Positions 1 through 8,991 of a DNA stretch of 31,249 bases are shown in pieces; within the stretch, counting starts at the first letter, position 1; every line of letters starts with the position of its first letter. This DNA comes from Victivallales bacterium (GTDB lineage Bacteria; Verrucomicrobiota; Lentisphaeria; Oligosphaerales; Oligosphaeraceae). Position numbers and translations under genes: made by a program. The notes under the pieces are model-generated. The model did no database searches. It was not told where the DNA came from and saw only the letters and a program-made list of their open reading frames with translations. The DNA is taken from contig JAGCSE010000227.1 in the NCBI GenBank assembly GCA_017964325.1, positions 1 to 31,249 of the forward strand, written 5' to 3'.

Positions 1-45
1 CGCGCCACCTCCCACGGCGCAGGCGGGACGCACCGCGCCACCTCC
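1..45. repeat. 12-bp direct repeat, 33-bp period, at window edge
   Basis: The 12-mer CGCGCCACCTCC occurs at 1-12 and again at 34-45, exactly 33 bp (11 codons) apart. Read on the minus strand each copy is GGAGGTGGCGCG, so each contains a strong Shine-Dalgarno-like core. The second one read (1-12) may therefore lie just ahead of a gene that starts outside the window. The unit also contains a GC-rich dyad (GGCGC/GCGCC). Only two copies are visible, and the element is cut by the edge. Confidence 0.35.
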
Positions 46-61
46 TTCTCCTGTCCGGATT

Positions 62-1510
62 CTATCGAATGTATTTCACGTCTTCTTCGAATATCCGCCC
101 TATGTCGGCATCCTGCAGATCCAAGACTTGTCCGCCATGGTTCAGCGTGACATTTCTGGCTTGCAGGAAATCGATTTCATAACCGGCGGACGCTTGGATG
201 ACACTGGCGATCTTCTCTGCATAAACACCATCCAGCACAAGTCTTCTGACTTTTGCTTCCGCAATGAGACGAATAAGGTTGCCGGCGGGAACCGTCCCTT
301 CCGCACGATGCAGTTCAATATTCCTCAAGATCAAATGGTCGAAATTGAAAAGGAGATAAATCCAATCCACGGGGGGGCTCTGCGGCGCGTCGTCCATGAT
401 GACAAGTCCATCCACAATCAACGTCCGTATGGTCGGCCGTCGATTGTCTTTGAAATTGTAAAATCCCGCGTAAAATGTCGTTCCGAGATCGAAGCATGAA
501 TGCGCGGGTTCCGTGCAGTGGAATCGTATGTTCTTCATGCTGAAGCATTCGATGCTGCCGCCGACTTGCAGCAGCGTAGTCGGCATGGTTCCCCCGTTAT
601 CCTGCCGCAAGTCTATGTTTTCCAATGAAATGTCTCCATAGTTCCCGAACGTGGTGCTGTCAATGAACGGCATGATGCTGACGCCGAAGACGCGATAGGT
701 GCCGGTGACATTGCGAATCGAGACCCTGTCCAGCCGTCCCGTGCCATGGGAAAGCATGCGGATGCCTTGATAGGCATGGTCGAAGAAGACGCCGTCGACA
801 AGGACGTCGGTGATGTCGGAGACTCCATCGATTTCATCCGGTGCGATGTTGATGATGTCATCGCCGGTCAGGCCGCGGAAATTGCGGATGGCCAGAAACT
901 GTCCAGGCCCGAAGAAATGCAGTCCGTCCTGATTGCCGGGGGTAAGCAGTTGGGCCATGTCGATGACGCAGTTTTCAATGACGGCGTTCTTGAAATTTCC
1001 AAGGGTGAATGCGTAAGTCCTTTGATTCCGCAAGATGACATCTCGCATCAGGAAATTTTCCACGCCATAGAATTCCATCAGGTAAATGTAATGGTGATCC
1101 CTGAAGCTCGGATCGAGATTGTCGTCGTTGCGCGTTTTGGGCATGGGATATTCGCTGGTGGGCAGATCGTGTTCCTGATGTGCGCAGTTATGGTTGTAGG
1201 TCCCGCCGAGCAGACGGATGTTCCGGGTTAGACGGTTGTCCTTCAGATTCCATTCGGCATTGGTCAGAATGGGACGGCTGGCATGGTCCTGCAAGTAGAA
1301 GCCGCAGTTCGCGCCGAGGCATTCGATGGTCGTATTGGAATGGAGCTTCAAGCCATGGACGAGAGCGGCTCCGTCCATGACGAGACGGATGCCGCCTTCC
1401 GTTTTCGCTTTGTCGAGAAGGGCCTGCAAGGAAGCCGTGTCATCGGTTCCCCCGCCGGAAAGAACGTCGCTGTCGAGAATCGCGTATTCGCTTGCATAAT
1501 AAGTGCGCAT
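62..1510 (-). CDS. Pectate-lyase-fold (right-handed beta-helix) glycan-active protein
   Basis: This 482-residue protein begins with a segment (about residues 10-65) typical of Pectate_lyase_3/GH28-like proteins: a GGGTDDTASLQALLDKA stretch followed by LHSNTTIECLG. The rest is regularly spaced beta-helix rungs with repeated N-V/I-x-I-x-N patterns such as RNIRLLGG, VENFLMRDVILRNQ, NAVIENCVID, RNVTG, MKNIRFH and LILRNIELH. The DGLHFFGP and GDDIINIAPDE segments (about residues 195-225) resemble the aspartate-bearing active-site turns of GH28-type polygalacturonases. There is no signal peptide, so a cytoplasmic site is likely. The start at 1510 is supported by AGAGG six bases upstream. It lies 24 bp downstream of the large GH gene and is probably co-transcribed. 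Substrate is unknown; rhamnogalacturonan or another uronate-containing glycan is a guess. Confidence 0.85.
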   Translation of the reverse strand: MRTYYASEYAILDSDVLSGGGTDDTASLQALLDKAKTEGGIRLVMDGAALVHGLKLHSNTTIECLGANCGFYLQDHASRPILTNAEWNLKDNRLTRNIRLLGGTYNHNCAHQEHDLPTSEYPMPKTRNDDNLDPSFRDHHYIYLMEFYGVENFLMRDVILRNQRTYAFTLGNFKNAVIENCVIDMAQLLTPGNQDGLHFFGPGQFLAIRNFRGLTGDDIINIAPDEIDGVSDITDVLVDGVFFDHAYQGIRMLSHGTGRLDRVSIRNVTGTYRVFGVSIMPFIDSTTFGNYGDISLENIDLRQDNGGTMPTTLLQVGGSIECFSMKNIRFHCTEPAHSCFDLGTTFYAGFYNFKDNRRPTIRTLIVDGLVIMDDAPQSPPVDWIYLLFNFDHLILRNIELHRAEGTVPAGNLIRLIAEAKVRRLVLDGVYAEKIASVIQASAGYEIDFLQARNVTLNHGGQVLDLQDADIGRIFEEDVKYIR

Positions 1511-1534
1511 GATGGGCCTCTCATCCTGTTGTTT

Positions 1535-4500
1535 TCATCGTTTGGTGATTTTGATGGAATCGATGAGCAATTCACCAATGGAATTACTGGCGCCAAGCAT
1601 CAGACGATAGCCGCCGGTGGTGAGCATGTTGAAATCCAGTGAAAAATCCTTCCATTCGGGAATGTCTTGAGGAAGCGACAGATAGATGAAATCCTTGTTG
1701 CCCCAGAGATCAGAACAGATGCCCAGTCTGCCGGCCGCGCAATTCTTGCCTTTCAGACGGAACGTCACGCGACATGGCGTGCCAGGAGGCGCTTGGAAGG
1801 GAACGGTGCAGAGACAATAGCAATTCGGTTTGCCGCCATTGTCGTCATGTATACGCAACGCCTGCCCACCGTTTTCGCCTTTGCCCGGAACGACTGTGAG
1901 AGTATGGCTGGTAGGAGTGGTATGCTGGTGGTCGTAGCCAAGTGGCAGGCCGCCGACGGGATACATCTCGAAATCCTCCCACAACAGGCATTGGTTGGAA
2001 GGCGGTGCCGCCCAGACAGGCGGTTGTTTCTCAAGACGAACCGTGGCAAATTTCGTCAAATCGCGGCCATGGACAACCGTCCCGCGGAAACGCTCCAGAA
2101 AACGCCGCGGGACGAGTACGTCGTCATCATTGATGGCGATTGCGTATTTGAATGCCCCGAATTTCGGGACACCGATGAATTCGGCGCCCAATTGCGCCCA
2201 AGGGACTGCAAAATCGTAGATGCACTGCTTGTTTTGATAAACGATGTCAAGCTGGCAATCAACGAGATGTTTCCACTGGCGTTCACTCCAGGCGAGCGGG
2301 CCTTTGGGCGTCAACGCCAGCCAGAAGCCAGAGACCGGAGATTGGTCAGGCGGGCGGTCCGCGAGCATGAAGAGCAATTGAATGGAATCTTGGTGCCAAA
2401 CACCGTCGTCTGAAATGGTCTGATTCATGACCTGGTCATTGACGATGGCATGGAAATAGAGTTTTTCATCATCCCACGCCATTGCGGTCGTCGCGGACAA
2501 GTCATCAGGAGACCAGCTGTTGCCGTAGCTTCCCCAAGCATATTCCTCTTGATCAAGACGCAATGGCGGTGCATCACGCCACCATTGCACGCCTGTTTTT
2601 TGTGGACGGCGAATGGCAATGGTGGATTCGATATCCAGCGGGCCGATGACGAAAGGCTGGCCGTGGTCAGGCAGAAACTGCGCATTCAACTGATATCCGG
2701 CCTCGGCGAGACGGCGTGCGGCGCTTTCGGAAAGCCTGCACGTCATGGAGGCTTCGGCCTTTGGCTCGACTTGATAAGGAATCAGCGCCAACGGGGCGCC
2801 CGCATTGCCGGTCGGCAGCAATTTGAGATGGCCGCTGACAGCATTCGTCTCCTGATTATGCAATTGCAAGGCCAGATGACCGTTGCGTTCTTCCAAAACA
2901 GGCATGGTGAGACTGATGGCGGGCAGATACTCCAGCCAATTGAAAGTGGTGACACGTGCAGGACAGCCTTCCAGAAGAACGGCGATCGAGATGTCGGGCG
3001 CATTGGCGCCACTGGGAACCGTTATGGCCAGATCGGCCCATGCCTCGCCATTGGCGGGTACCGTTAATGGCTCCATTTGCGTTGCCTTCCATCCCTCGGG
3101 AAGCAATGGCTGTATTTGCGCCTTGACATCACGATCCGCATAGTTGGAGACGCGGACTCTAAGTTTGGTGGGGACGCCGGTGACAAACGAGAGGTGTTCT
3201 TCCAGCTTTCCGTTGCGTTCTTGATAGAGATTGGCAAATACCGCATACTGAATGCGTTCGCCCCAACGGGAGAATGCCTGGCAGGATTTCTGCAGGACGT
3301 TCAGAAGTGCGCCGCAGGTATGTGCGTCGCTTTCATCGCGCGCCATTTTCCGCTGGCGTTCCAGCCTGTCTGCCTGCCGTAGCAGATAACGCAATGCCTG
3401 GCAGGACAGAAGGTTCGCATGGTCTTTTAAAACTTGTTCGCGGAAAGGTTCCGCGTCAAATGCAACGGACGGGGCGTCCGTTTGGCTGAAGTTGCGTCCT
3501 GTCTGCAGATACCAGTCCAAAGCGAAATGGAAAAGGGCCTGTTCGTCGCTTGTGATGGGGGCTTTTCTCTCCTGAAGCCAATTCAAGAGGGCAAGACGCA
3601 GCGTTTCAACATCGGTCGCCTTCAGATTTAAAAACGTTTTGAAGGAATCCAGCGGTTTTAATTGATGGAAATGCAGAAAACGGTCCTGAAGCCGCTTCGC
3701 CTGCGCTTGGATATGCGTGTCCACAACGGATTGGGGAATTTTGTCAAAAAAGACTGGGAACCGCGAAATTTTCGGATTTTCCAAAGCATTGCCGAAAGCG
3801 TCCGTGGCCTCGCCGTCGATGGTCGGGGGGAATTCGCCGTCCATGGTTGTCCATTGCACGGCGAAGGGTTGCTTGTGGCGTTCATAGACAACCGTCCATA
3901 TATTGTCTTTGAAAGTCGCGCCGACAAAGCGCGCAACCTGTCGGCGCATGGCAAAGTAATGCAAGGCGACGACGGCTGGAAGATGGCAGGTGTTGTAGTC
4001 ACGGTCCCAATTATAGACGACGGCCTGCCGGACGCCCGCGACATCGTTCAACAGCAGCATGCGCAAATAGCAGGCCGTACGGGCGCGTTCTTCGGCGGGA
4101 CTGCCGTTGGGCCATCCGTATTCGGTGTTCCAAAGCTCTTTCATGCCGCCGGATGTGAACACGAGTTCATGCAGCCTGTCCAATTGCTCCAACGTGTGAT
4201 GGGCTTCTGGAGAGGCGGATTCCGAACAGGTGGAATTGTTGGTGTACGGATGCACGACGTAGGCGTCCAGGGAATCGCCCAGTCTTCGTGCGCATTGGAA
4301 CTGCAGCCAGCTGTAGTCGATGGAGCCAGTTCCAGAGTTGCCCAGAACGCAGAACGGCTGGACCGACCGCAAGGCGGCGGCGCCATGCCGCCCTGCTTCC
4401 GTGTACAGATACTTGTTGGCGCCGTTGTCTTCGTTGCCAAGTTCATGCTCTTCAACCAAACCCGCCATTGCGTTTCCGTAGGCTTTCAAATAATGGCCAT

Positions 4501-5131
4501 AGCCTGATGAAAAGGCAGCCAGATCGGTCGGCGGATAATGCCCAGGATGCGCATACAAAGTCTGCAATGTGCAGGGGCGCACTTTCTGCGAAATCCATGG
4601 CATGACATAATCACGGCATTGCGCCAAATCGTACTGGCCCATGGCCCTTCTTTCGCATTCGCCCCAGTTGGGCAGCTCGAAACGGAACCAGCGGCGGCCT
4701 AGACGTGCTGAAAGTTCCGGGGAGGTTTCGTCCTGACAACCGCCGATGAAGCCATAGCGGAATTCATATTCCGTCTCTTCGTCGGTCAAAGTGGAGACGC
4801 AATCAGGCGACATGGACTGGACCGAGATGGCGTGTTTTCCCGCAATGGCGCCAGCCGCATCCAGCAATGTCCCGCGAAGCTCATAACTGCCGTATGGCAG
4901 TTCGATGGTGATTTTTCCCGCAATGACCGGCAGCTTGACGGTCTTGACGACGGCTTCTCGAAAACGGTCAAATATTTCCAGTTGAACGTGATGCGTTCCG
5001 GCTTCTTCGAGGCCGGAAACTGCAATCTCAAGCTGGTGTTCGCCAAAATGATAATAGGGGCAATTGAGCTGGAATTGCGCGGCTGTCAATGACAAGGAGA
5101 ATAAAAGGGTCAAAAGATATTTCGTATGCAT
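1535..5131 (-). CDS. Large secreted clan GH-A-like glycosidase with CBM9-like and C-terminal jelly-roll modules
   Basis: This is a 1198-residue protein with an N-terminal signal peptide (MHTKYLLTLLFSLSLTAAQ, cleavage near residue 19). Residues about 20-115 look like a beta-sandwich. Residues about 125-440 look like a TIM-barrel glycosidase of clan GH-A: HELGNEDNG places a putative acid/base at E234 after the usual Asn, and LWNTEYGWPNG places a putative nucleophile at E337. A helical segment follows (about 480-640), then an Ig-like NPCBM/NEW2-type region (about 645-830). Next comes a DOMON/CBM9-like module (about 845-1035, with TTAMAWDDEKLYFHAIVND and WHQDSIQLLF), and last a jelly roll starting at LLWEDFEMYPVGGLP (about 1050-1198). 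The family is not confidently named; GH39 or GH5-like is possible. No clear Shine-Dalgarno precedes the ATG, but the signal peptide fixes the start. It heads an operon with the pectate-lyase-fold gene. Confidence 0.8.
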   Translation of the reverse strand: MHTKYLLTLLFSLSLTAAQFQLNCPYYHFGEHQLEIAVSGLEEAGTHHVQLEIFDRFREAVVKTVKLPVIAGKITIELPYGSYELRGTLLDAAGAIAGKHAISVQSMSPDCVSTLTDEETEYEFRYGFIGGCQDETSPELSARLGRRWFRFELPNWGECERRAMGQYDLAQCRDYVMPWISQKVRPCTLQTLYAHPGHYPPTDLAAFSSGYGHYLKAYGNAMAGLVEEHELGNEDNGANKYLYTEAGRHGAAALRSVQPFCVLGNSGTGSIDYSWLQFQCARRLGDSLDAYVVHPYTNNSTCSESASPEAHHTLEQLDRLHELVFTSGGMKELWNTEYGWPNGSPAEERARTACYLRMLLLNDVAGVRQAVVYNWDRDYNTCHLPAVVALHYFAMRRQVARFVGATFKDNIWTVVYERHKQPFAVQWTTMDGEFPPTIDGEATDAFGNALENPKISRFPVFFDKIPQSVVDTHIQAQAKRLQDRFLHFHQLKPLDSFKTFLNLKATDVETLRLALLNWLQERKAPITSDEQALFHFALDWYLQTGRNFSQTDAPSVAFDAEPFREQVLKDHANLLSCQALRYLLRQADRLERQRKMARDESDAHTCGALLNVLQKSCQAFSRWGERIQYAVFANLYQERNGKLEEHLSFVTGVPTKLRVRVSNYADRDVKAQIQPLLPEGWKATQMEPLTVPANGEAWADLAITVPSGANAPDISIAVLLEGCPARVTTFNWLEYLPAISLTMPVLEERNGHLALQLHNQETNAVSGHLKLLPTGNAGAPLALIPYQVEPKAEASMTCRLSESAARRLAEAGYQLNAQFLPDHGQPFVIGPLDIESTIAIRRPQKTGVQWWRDAPPLRLDQEEYAWGSYGNSWSPDDLSATTAMAWDDEKLYFHAIVNDQVMNQTISDDGVWHQDSIQLLFMLADRPPDQSPVSGFWLALTPKGPLAWSERQWKHLVDCQLDIVYQNKQCIYDFAVPWAQLGAEFIGVPKFGAFKYAIAINDDDVLVPRRFLERFRGTVVHGRDLTKFATVRLEKQPPVWAAPPSNQCLLWEDFEMYPVGGLPLGYDHQHTTPTSHTLTVVPGKGENGGQALRIHDDNGGKPNCYCLCTVPFQAPPGTPCRVTFRLKGKNCAAGRLGICSDLWGNKDFIYLSLPQDIPEWKDFSLDFNMLTTGGYRLMLGASNSIGELLIDSIKITKR

Positions 5132-5184
5132 TGGCCGGAAAGACGGATATGGTTGACTGGTATCGTTTTTTGGAGATATTTCTT

Positions 5185-5211
5185 ATTATATCGTTTTTGT
5201 CTGTTTTTCAA
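5185..5211 (-). promoter_or_regulatory. Candidate promoter of the GH-A/pectate-lyase operon
   Basis: On the minus strand TTGAAA (5206-5211) precedes a perfect TATAAT (5185-5190), though the 15-bp spacer is short. The 10-mer TATCGTTTTT occurs at 5161-5170 and 5189-5198, one copy overlapping the -10 box and the other about 28 bp downstream, which resembles direct-repeat regulator sites. This is a consensus-match inference only. Confidence 0.4.
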
Positions 5212-5241
5212 GCAAACAAGAACAGTATTCATTTATTGCGA

Positions 5242-5270
5242 TTGGAAAAGTGGTGTTTTTTGCGTTATGT
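5242..5270 (+). promoter_or_regulatory. Weak candidate promoter of the rhomboid gene
   Basis: TTGGAA (5242-5247) and TTATGT (5265-5270) are separated by 17 bp and end 42 bp before the rhomboid ATG. Each hexamer has two mismatches to the sigma-70 consensus. It faces away from the GH operon promoter in the same 181-bp divergent gap. Confidence 0.25.
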
Positions 5271-5312
5271 TACGGTAATTCAGTAAAAAACAATCGTAAC
5301 GGAGTCCATCCC

Positions 5313-6428
5313 ATGAACATGAACTGCCCACGCTGCGGCCAGCCATTGGCCAAATCACTCTACCAGGGGAAGATCGGCTTCCACTGCCCGAATGGTTGCG
5401 GACGAGCTGTGTCGCTTTCCACCGTTCGCGCAGTCTGCGGCAATCCAGATTTCGCCAACGTACTGTGGCGCAAGGCGATGGAAACGCCCGGGCATAACGG
5501 AGGCTTCTGCCCGATGTGCGGTCGCCCCATGACGCTGGTCGTTCTGCCGGTTGAAGGACAGGAGCTGGAACTTGACGTCTGCTGCCGCTGCCAGGAGCTG
5601 TGGTTCGATCCAAACGAACTCGACGCGCTGCCGAAGCCGCCACCGCCGCCACCACAGCCCGAATTGCCGCAAAGAGCCAGGGAGATTCTCGCGCAGCATG
5701 CCGTCAATGAAATGAGAACGCAAGCCATTGAGTCTGAAACGCCTTCAGGCTTGGCGTATGTCGCTGGTATTCTAGGATTTCCTGTCGAAAGAAACGCACC
5801 ACAGCTCAATTCCATTCCAATCGTCACATGGCTTGTCGCCGCGATCTGTGTCATTGTTTATCTTTTTACATGGCAGGATTTGGAGATGGTTGTAAAAGAT
5901 TACGGTCTGATTCCAGCGGAATGCCTCCGCAACAACGGGGCGACCTTCATTACGTCCATGTTCCTCCATGGCGGCATCGGCCATATCATTGGAAACATGT
6001 ATTTTCTGCTGATCTTCGGCGACAACGTGGAGGACGCGTTGGGAAAACCATTGTATCTTCTGCTGATTCTTGCATCCGGCCTGGCGGCCGGACTGCTGCA
6101 CATCGCCATGTTTCCCACATCCACCATTCCATGCGTCGGAGCCAGTGGATTCATCTCTGGCATCATCGCCGCATACGCCGTTTTCTTCCCGGACGTCACG
6201 ATTTCGCTTTGTCTTCGCTATTTGCTGATTTTCAGATGGATAGGAATACCGGCGTGGGGTGCGTTCATCCTCTGGCTTCTCTTTCAGGGAGTGATGGCGG
6301 TCGTGTCCTTCCATGTCGCGGCCGGCGTTGCTTTCAGTGCGCATCTGGGAGGAGCGTTGTTCGGCCTCGCCGTCGGATTCCTTCTCAGAAGCCGCGTCCG
6401 TAGCCGTATGGCGGTGATCAACGGCTAA
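5313..6428 (+). CDS. Rhomboid-family intramembrane serine protease with two N-terminal zinc ribbons
   Basis: This 371-residue membrane protease cleaves transmembrane segments within the bilayer. The N terminus holds a zinc ribbon (C5-x2-C8 with C25 and C29) and a second, zf-TFIIB-like ribbon (C66-x2-C69 and C90-x2-C93 followed by LWFDPNEL). A proline-rich linker follows (about 107-120, PKPPPPPPQPELPQ). The rhomboid core is about 168-360, with roughly six membrane segments. The signature HGGIGHIIGN (H219 to N228) is present, and the catalytic dyad is S278 in GASG and H344 in AHLGG. The ATG at 5313 is chosen over an upstream in-frame codon because GGAG lies 8 bp before it and the first zinc ribbon begins directly after. 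It converges on the rhamnosidase gene with six bases between stops. Zinc ribbons could serve in substrate recruitment or regulation (inference). Confidence 0.92.
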   Translation: MNMNCPRCGQPLAKSLYQGKIGFHCPNGCGRAVSLSTVRAVCGNPDFANVLWRKAMETPGHNGGFCPMCGRPMTLVVLPVEGQELELDVCCRCQELWFDPNELDALPKPPPPPPQPELPQRAREILAQHAVNEMRTQAIESETPSGLAYVAGILGFPVERNAPQLNSIPIVTWLVAAICVIVYLFTWQDLEMVVKDYGLIPAECLRNNGATFITSMFLHGGIGHIIGNMYFLLIFGDNVEDALGKPLYLLLILASGLAAGLLHIAMFPTSTIPCVGASGFISGIIAAYAVFFPDVTISLCLRYLLIFRWIGIPAWGAFILWLLFQGVMAVVSFHVAAGVAFSAHLGGALFGLAVGFLLRSRVRSRMAVING

Positions 6429-6434
6429 TCATCT

Positions 6435-8975
6435 TTACAGCCCGCATTCAAATGAATGGAAACCGGAACCAATTTCCGTTGTCTTCCCGTCGAAATGAAT
6501 CTCCGCCGTCATGCCGAATGGTACGTTGACCAGCAGATGAAGTGCGTCATACCGTTTGAACCAACGAACCATCAGCGGTCCTTTCACAGTATCGACCACG
6601 CAATGGACGCTCATGAGCTTGCTTGGGAAATACGGTGCCACGCGGACCTTGCCACAACCAGGCGCAATAGGCTTTATACCAGCAAGATACGCATAGAACC
6701 AATGATAGACGGCACCGTACATGGGATGGCTGTGCGAGTTCATGCCAGCGTTCTTCTTAAGCTCGAACCGCTCCCAAATCGTCGTCGCCTCCTGCTGAAC
6801 CGTATAGCCAAACGACGGATAGTCTTCCTTTGTGATAAGCGCCCATGCATCGTCGATATAGCCGTAGTCACTCAAGACTTCAAAGAGATAGCGAGTGCAG
6901 AGATTTCCCGTCGTGAACTTGTAATCCCACTGGCGGAGCTCGTCCCGCAGCTTGCGAGCGGCATCCGCCGCATCGGCTTCAGGGAAGATTCCAAGCCAAA
7001 GCGGGAAAATCTGGCAGGCTTGTGAACCAGTCGCAAATGTTTTTGTATCAGCATGATACCATTTTGCCAGCATGGCGTTTTTCACGTATTCCGCCTTCTC
7101 CGCGTATTCTTTCGCCTCTTTTTCATAACCAAGAATATTTGCGAATTGACTGACCGTACGGCAGTTGAAATAGGAGTAGCCAGTTGACATGAAAACGCCT
7201 GGCGTCACGCCAGAACGTGCCCCTTCGGGAGCGTCGCAAGCGTAGGCGGGAGCTGCCCAATCGCCGTAATAAGAATAATTGACAATGCCGTCGTCACTAT
7301 GTGCCAAAAGACAATCCGCCCAGCCCTTCCATCCGTTAAAACCATCCTTCAGCATATCTATATCATTGTAATACAGATAGTTCTGCATTCCTGTAATTAA
7401 GAAGGACGAACAAACGGGATCGGCTGGACGCGAACCGAAAACCAATGGGGCTGTACAAGTAATGGCACCATCGTTGCCCTGGTCATTGCGCAAATCACAG
7501 GCGATCTTGCGGAAAATCGCATCGGATTCGAAACGATACGGGAACGCCTCGAAACGCACCGTCGCGTCGTTCATCCAGCCCATGCGTTCGTCACGCTGCG
7601 GGCAGTCCGTCAAAAGGCCATGCGTATTGGCGCGTTCTGTCGCAACGCAATTGTCGTGTATTTTCGTGACCAATGCGCTGCCGCAGTTGAAGAAACTGTT
7701 CTTGTCCAAGTTGTTACGCAAAGCGACAGCACGGATGCCGTCAGGTTCGACCACGCCGCCCAAACCTTCCACGCAGGCATAACGGAAGCCATGATAGGTG
7801 AAAATCGGCATGAACCATGTGTCGCCTGTTTCCTTTCCGTTGGCGATGTATCGGTCCGTTGCCTTCGCGGAGCGCAGCGTCGCCGTATAAAGTTCGCCGT
7901 TTTCATTGAGTTCTTCGCTATGCGTCAACGTGATGACCGTCCCCACCGGCAGTCCAGCAGGGATGCGCAGACGGATTACTCCGGCTAGATTCTGCCCGAA
8001 ATCCATCACGCATTTGTCTCCAAGCATCCATTGCGAAGCGACTTTATATTCTTCCGCCGGAAGAATCGGCGGCAATGTCATTGGCGTCATTTCACCGTCT
8101 GGAGCTTCTTTTACAACCGCCTGCCCAAAGCCGTCAAAGCCAACGCAACACCATGAAGTTTCCAAACTTGCATCATACATCACGCCGTTGAAAATGTCGT
8201 TTTCCGTCCATGCGCCGTATCCTGCCTGCCAACTGCCGTCCGTGATGACCGTCTCACACGTACCGTCGGCATATTCGATTTTCAGCATCGCCGTCATCTG
8301 CGGTTGCCCGATGAACGGCAGCTTGTGCTGCCCGCCATCAACCCGCTGCGTGATGGCATTGTTCCGCCAGCCGCGGCCGACAATCACGCCAATGCAGTCG
8401 CGCCCCGTCAGTTTCTTCTCCATTTCGGGATACATGACATATTGACATTCTTTGGCATATTGTGTGACCGCTGGATCTAACGTGCAGTCGTCCAACGCCT
8501 TACCATTCAGAAACACCTTCTGATATCCAATGCCGCATACATACAGCCCCGCACGGCGAATCGCTTTCTCCGCGATGATTTCACGCCGAAAATACAACGC
8601 CTTCGTCTCTTCGGGATTCTCCATGCCAATCCATGGAGCCGTCCATTCCGTATCCGCCACAAAGAAATAATCGCTGGAAACATCGCTCGTCTCACCATGG
8701 ATGCTTGTCACTTTGACCGACAACGTCAAACGCCTACCTTCAGGTAATTTACAGCCTGAATAATGGAGAAGTTGCTCTGCTGTCTCGACGACTCCGCTGT
8801 CCCAAACCACCGTTTCGCCATCGGCGACCGTCACCTGGCAGGACGCCTGCCTGTCATCGGCCGAACCGCTTAGAACCGCCCATGAAAACGACAATCCTCT
8901 GGCCGTGCAAAAATGCGTGCGGATTTCCTTTCCAAGCAACTGGTGATTGACACGTAGCGATATGATTTCCAGCAT
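6435..8975 (-). CDS. Alpha-L-rhamnosidase, GH78 type
   Basis: This 846-residue inverting glycosidase should release terminal L-rhamnose from pectic side chains, flavonoid glycosides or microbial glycans. It has N-terminal beta-sandwich modules (about 1-335), then the (alpha/alpha)6 barrel. The hallmark TDCPQRDERMGWMNDA supplies the general-acid Glu. EATTIWERFE supplies the likely base, and SHSHPMYGAVYHWFY matches the conserved C-terminal barrel motif. A C-terminal beta domain follows (about 770 to the end). No signal peptide is present, so a cytoplasmic location is likely, as for many GH78 enzymes. The start at 8975 is chosen because AGAGGT lies seven to eight bases upstream and MLEIISLRVN matches the family N terminus. 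The longer frame from 9032 would translate a hairpin. It is the last gene of a run with the thioredoxin-like and EEP genes. Confidence 0.95.
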   Translation of the reverse strand: MLEIISLRVNHQLLGKEIRTHFCTARGLSFSWAVLSGSADDRQASCQVTVADGETVVWDSGVVETAEQLLHYSGCKLPEGRRLTLSVKVTSIHGETSDVSSDYFFVADTEWTAPWIGMENPEETKALYFRREIIAEKAIRRAGLYVCGIGYQKVFLNGKALDDCTLDPAVTQYAKECQYVMYPEMEKKLTGRDCIGVIVGRGWRNNAITQRVDGGQHKLPFIGQPQMTAMLKIEYADGTCETVITDGSWQAGYGAWTENDIFNGVMYDASLETSWCCVGFDGFGQAVVKEAPDGEMTPMTLPPILPAEEYKVASQWMLGDKCVMDFGQNLAGVIRLRIPAGLPVGTVITLTHSEELNENGELYTATLRSAKATDRYIANGKETGDTWFMPIFTYHGFRYACVEGLGGVVEPDGIRAVALRNNLDKNSFFNCGSALVTKIHDNCVATERANTHGLLTDCPQRDERMGWMNDATVRFEAFPYRFESDAIFRKIACDLRNDQGNDGAITCTAPLVFGSRPADPVCSSFLITGMQNYLYYNDIDMLKDGFNGWKGWADCLLAHSDDGIVNYSYYGDWAAPAYACDAPEGARSGVTPGVFMSTGYSYFNCRTVSQFANILGYEKEAKEYAEKAEYVKNAMLAKWYHADTKTFATGSQACQIFPLWLGIFPEADAADAARKLRDELRQWDYKFTTGNLCTRYLFEVLSDYGYIDDAWALITKEDYPSFGYTVQQEATTIWERFELKKNAGMNSHSHPMYGAVYHWFYAYLAGIKPIAPGCGKVRVAPYFPSKLMSVHCVVDTVKGPLMVRWFKRYDALHLLVNVPFGMTAEIHFDGKTTEIGSGFHSFECGL

Positions 8976-8991
8976 GTTGTTAACCTCTTGA

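Noticed and set aside
1..499. Plus-strand proline-rich frame (APPPTAQAGRTAPPPSP) at the edge
   Set aside because: It runs antisense into the pectate-lyase gene and its codons there are a mirror of the real frame.
3662..4507. 281-residue open frame opposite the large GH gene
   Set aside because: Lies entirely antisense to catalytic motifs of the GH-A domain; no supporting signals.
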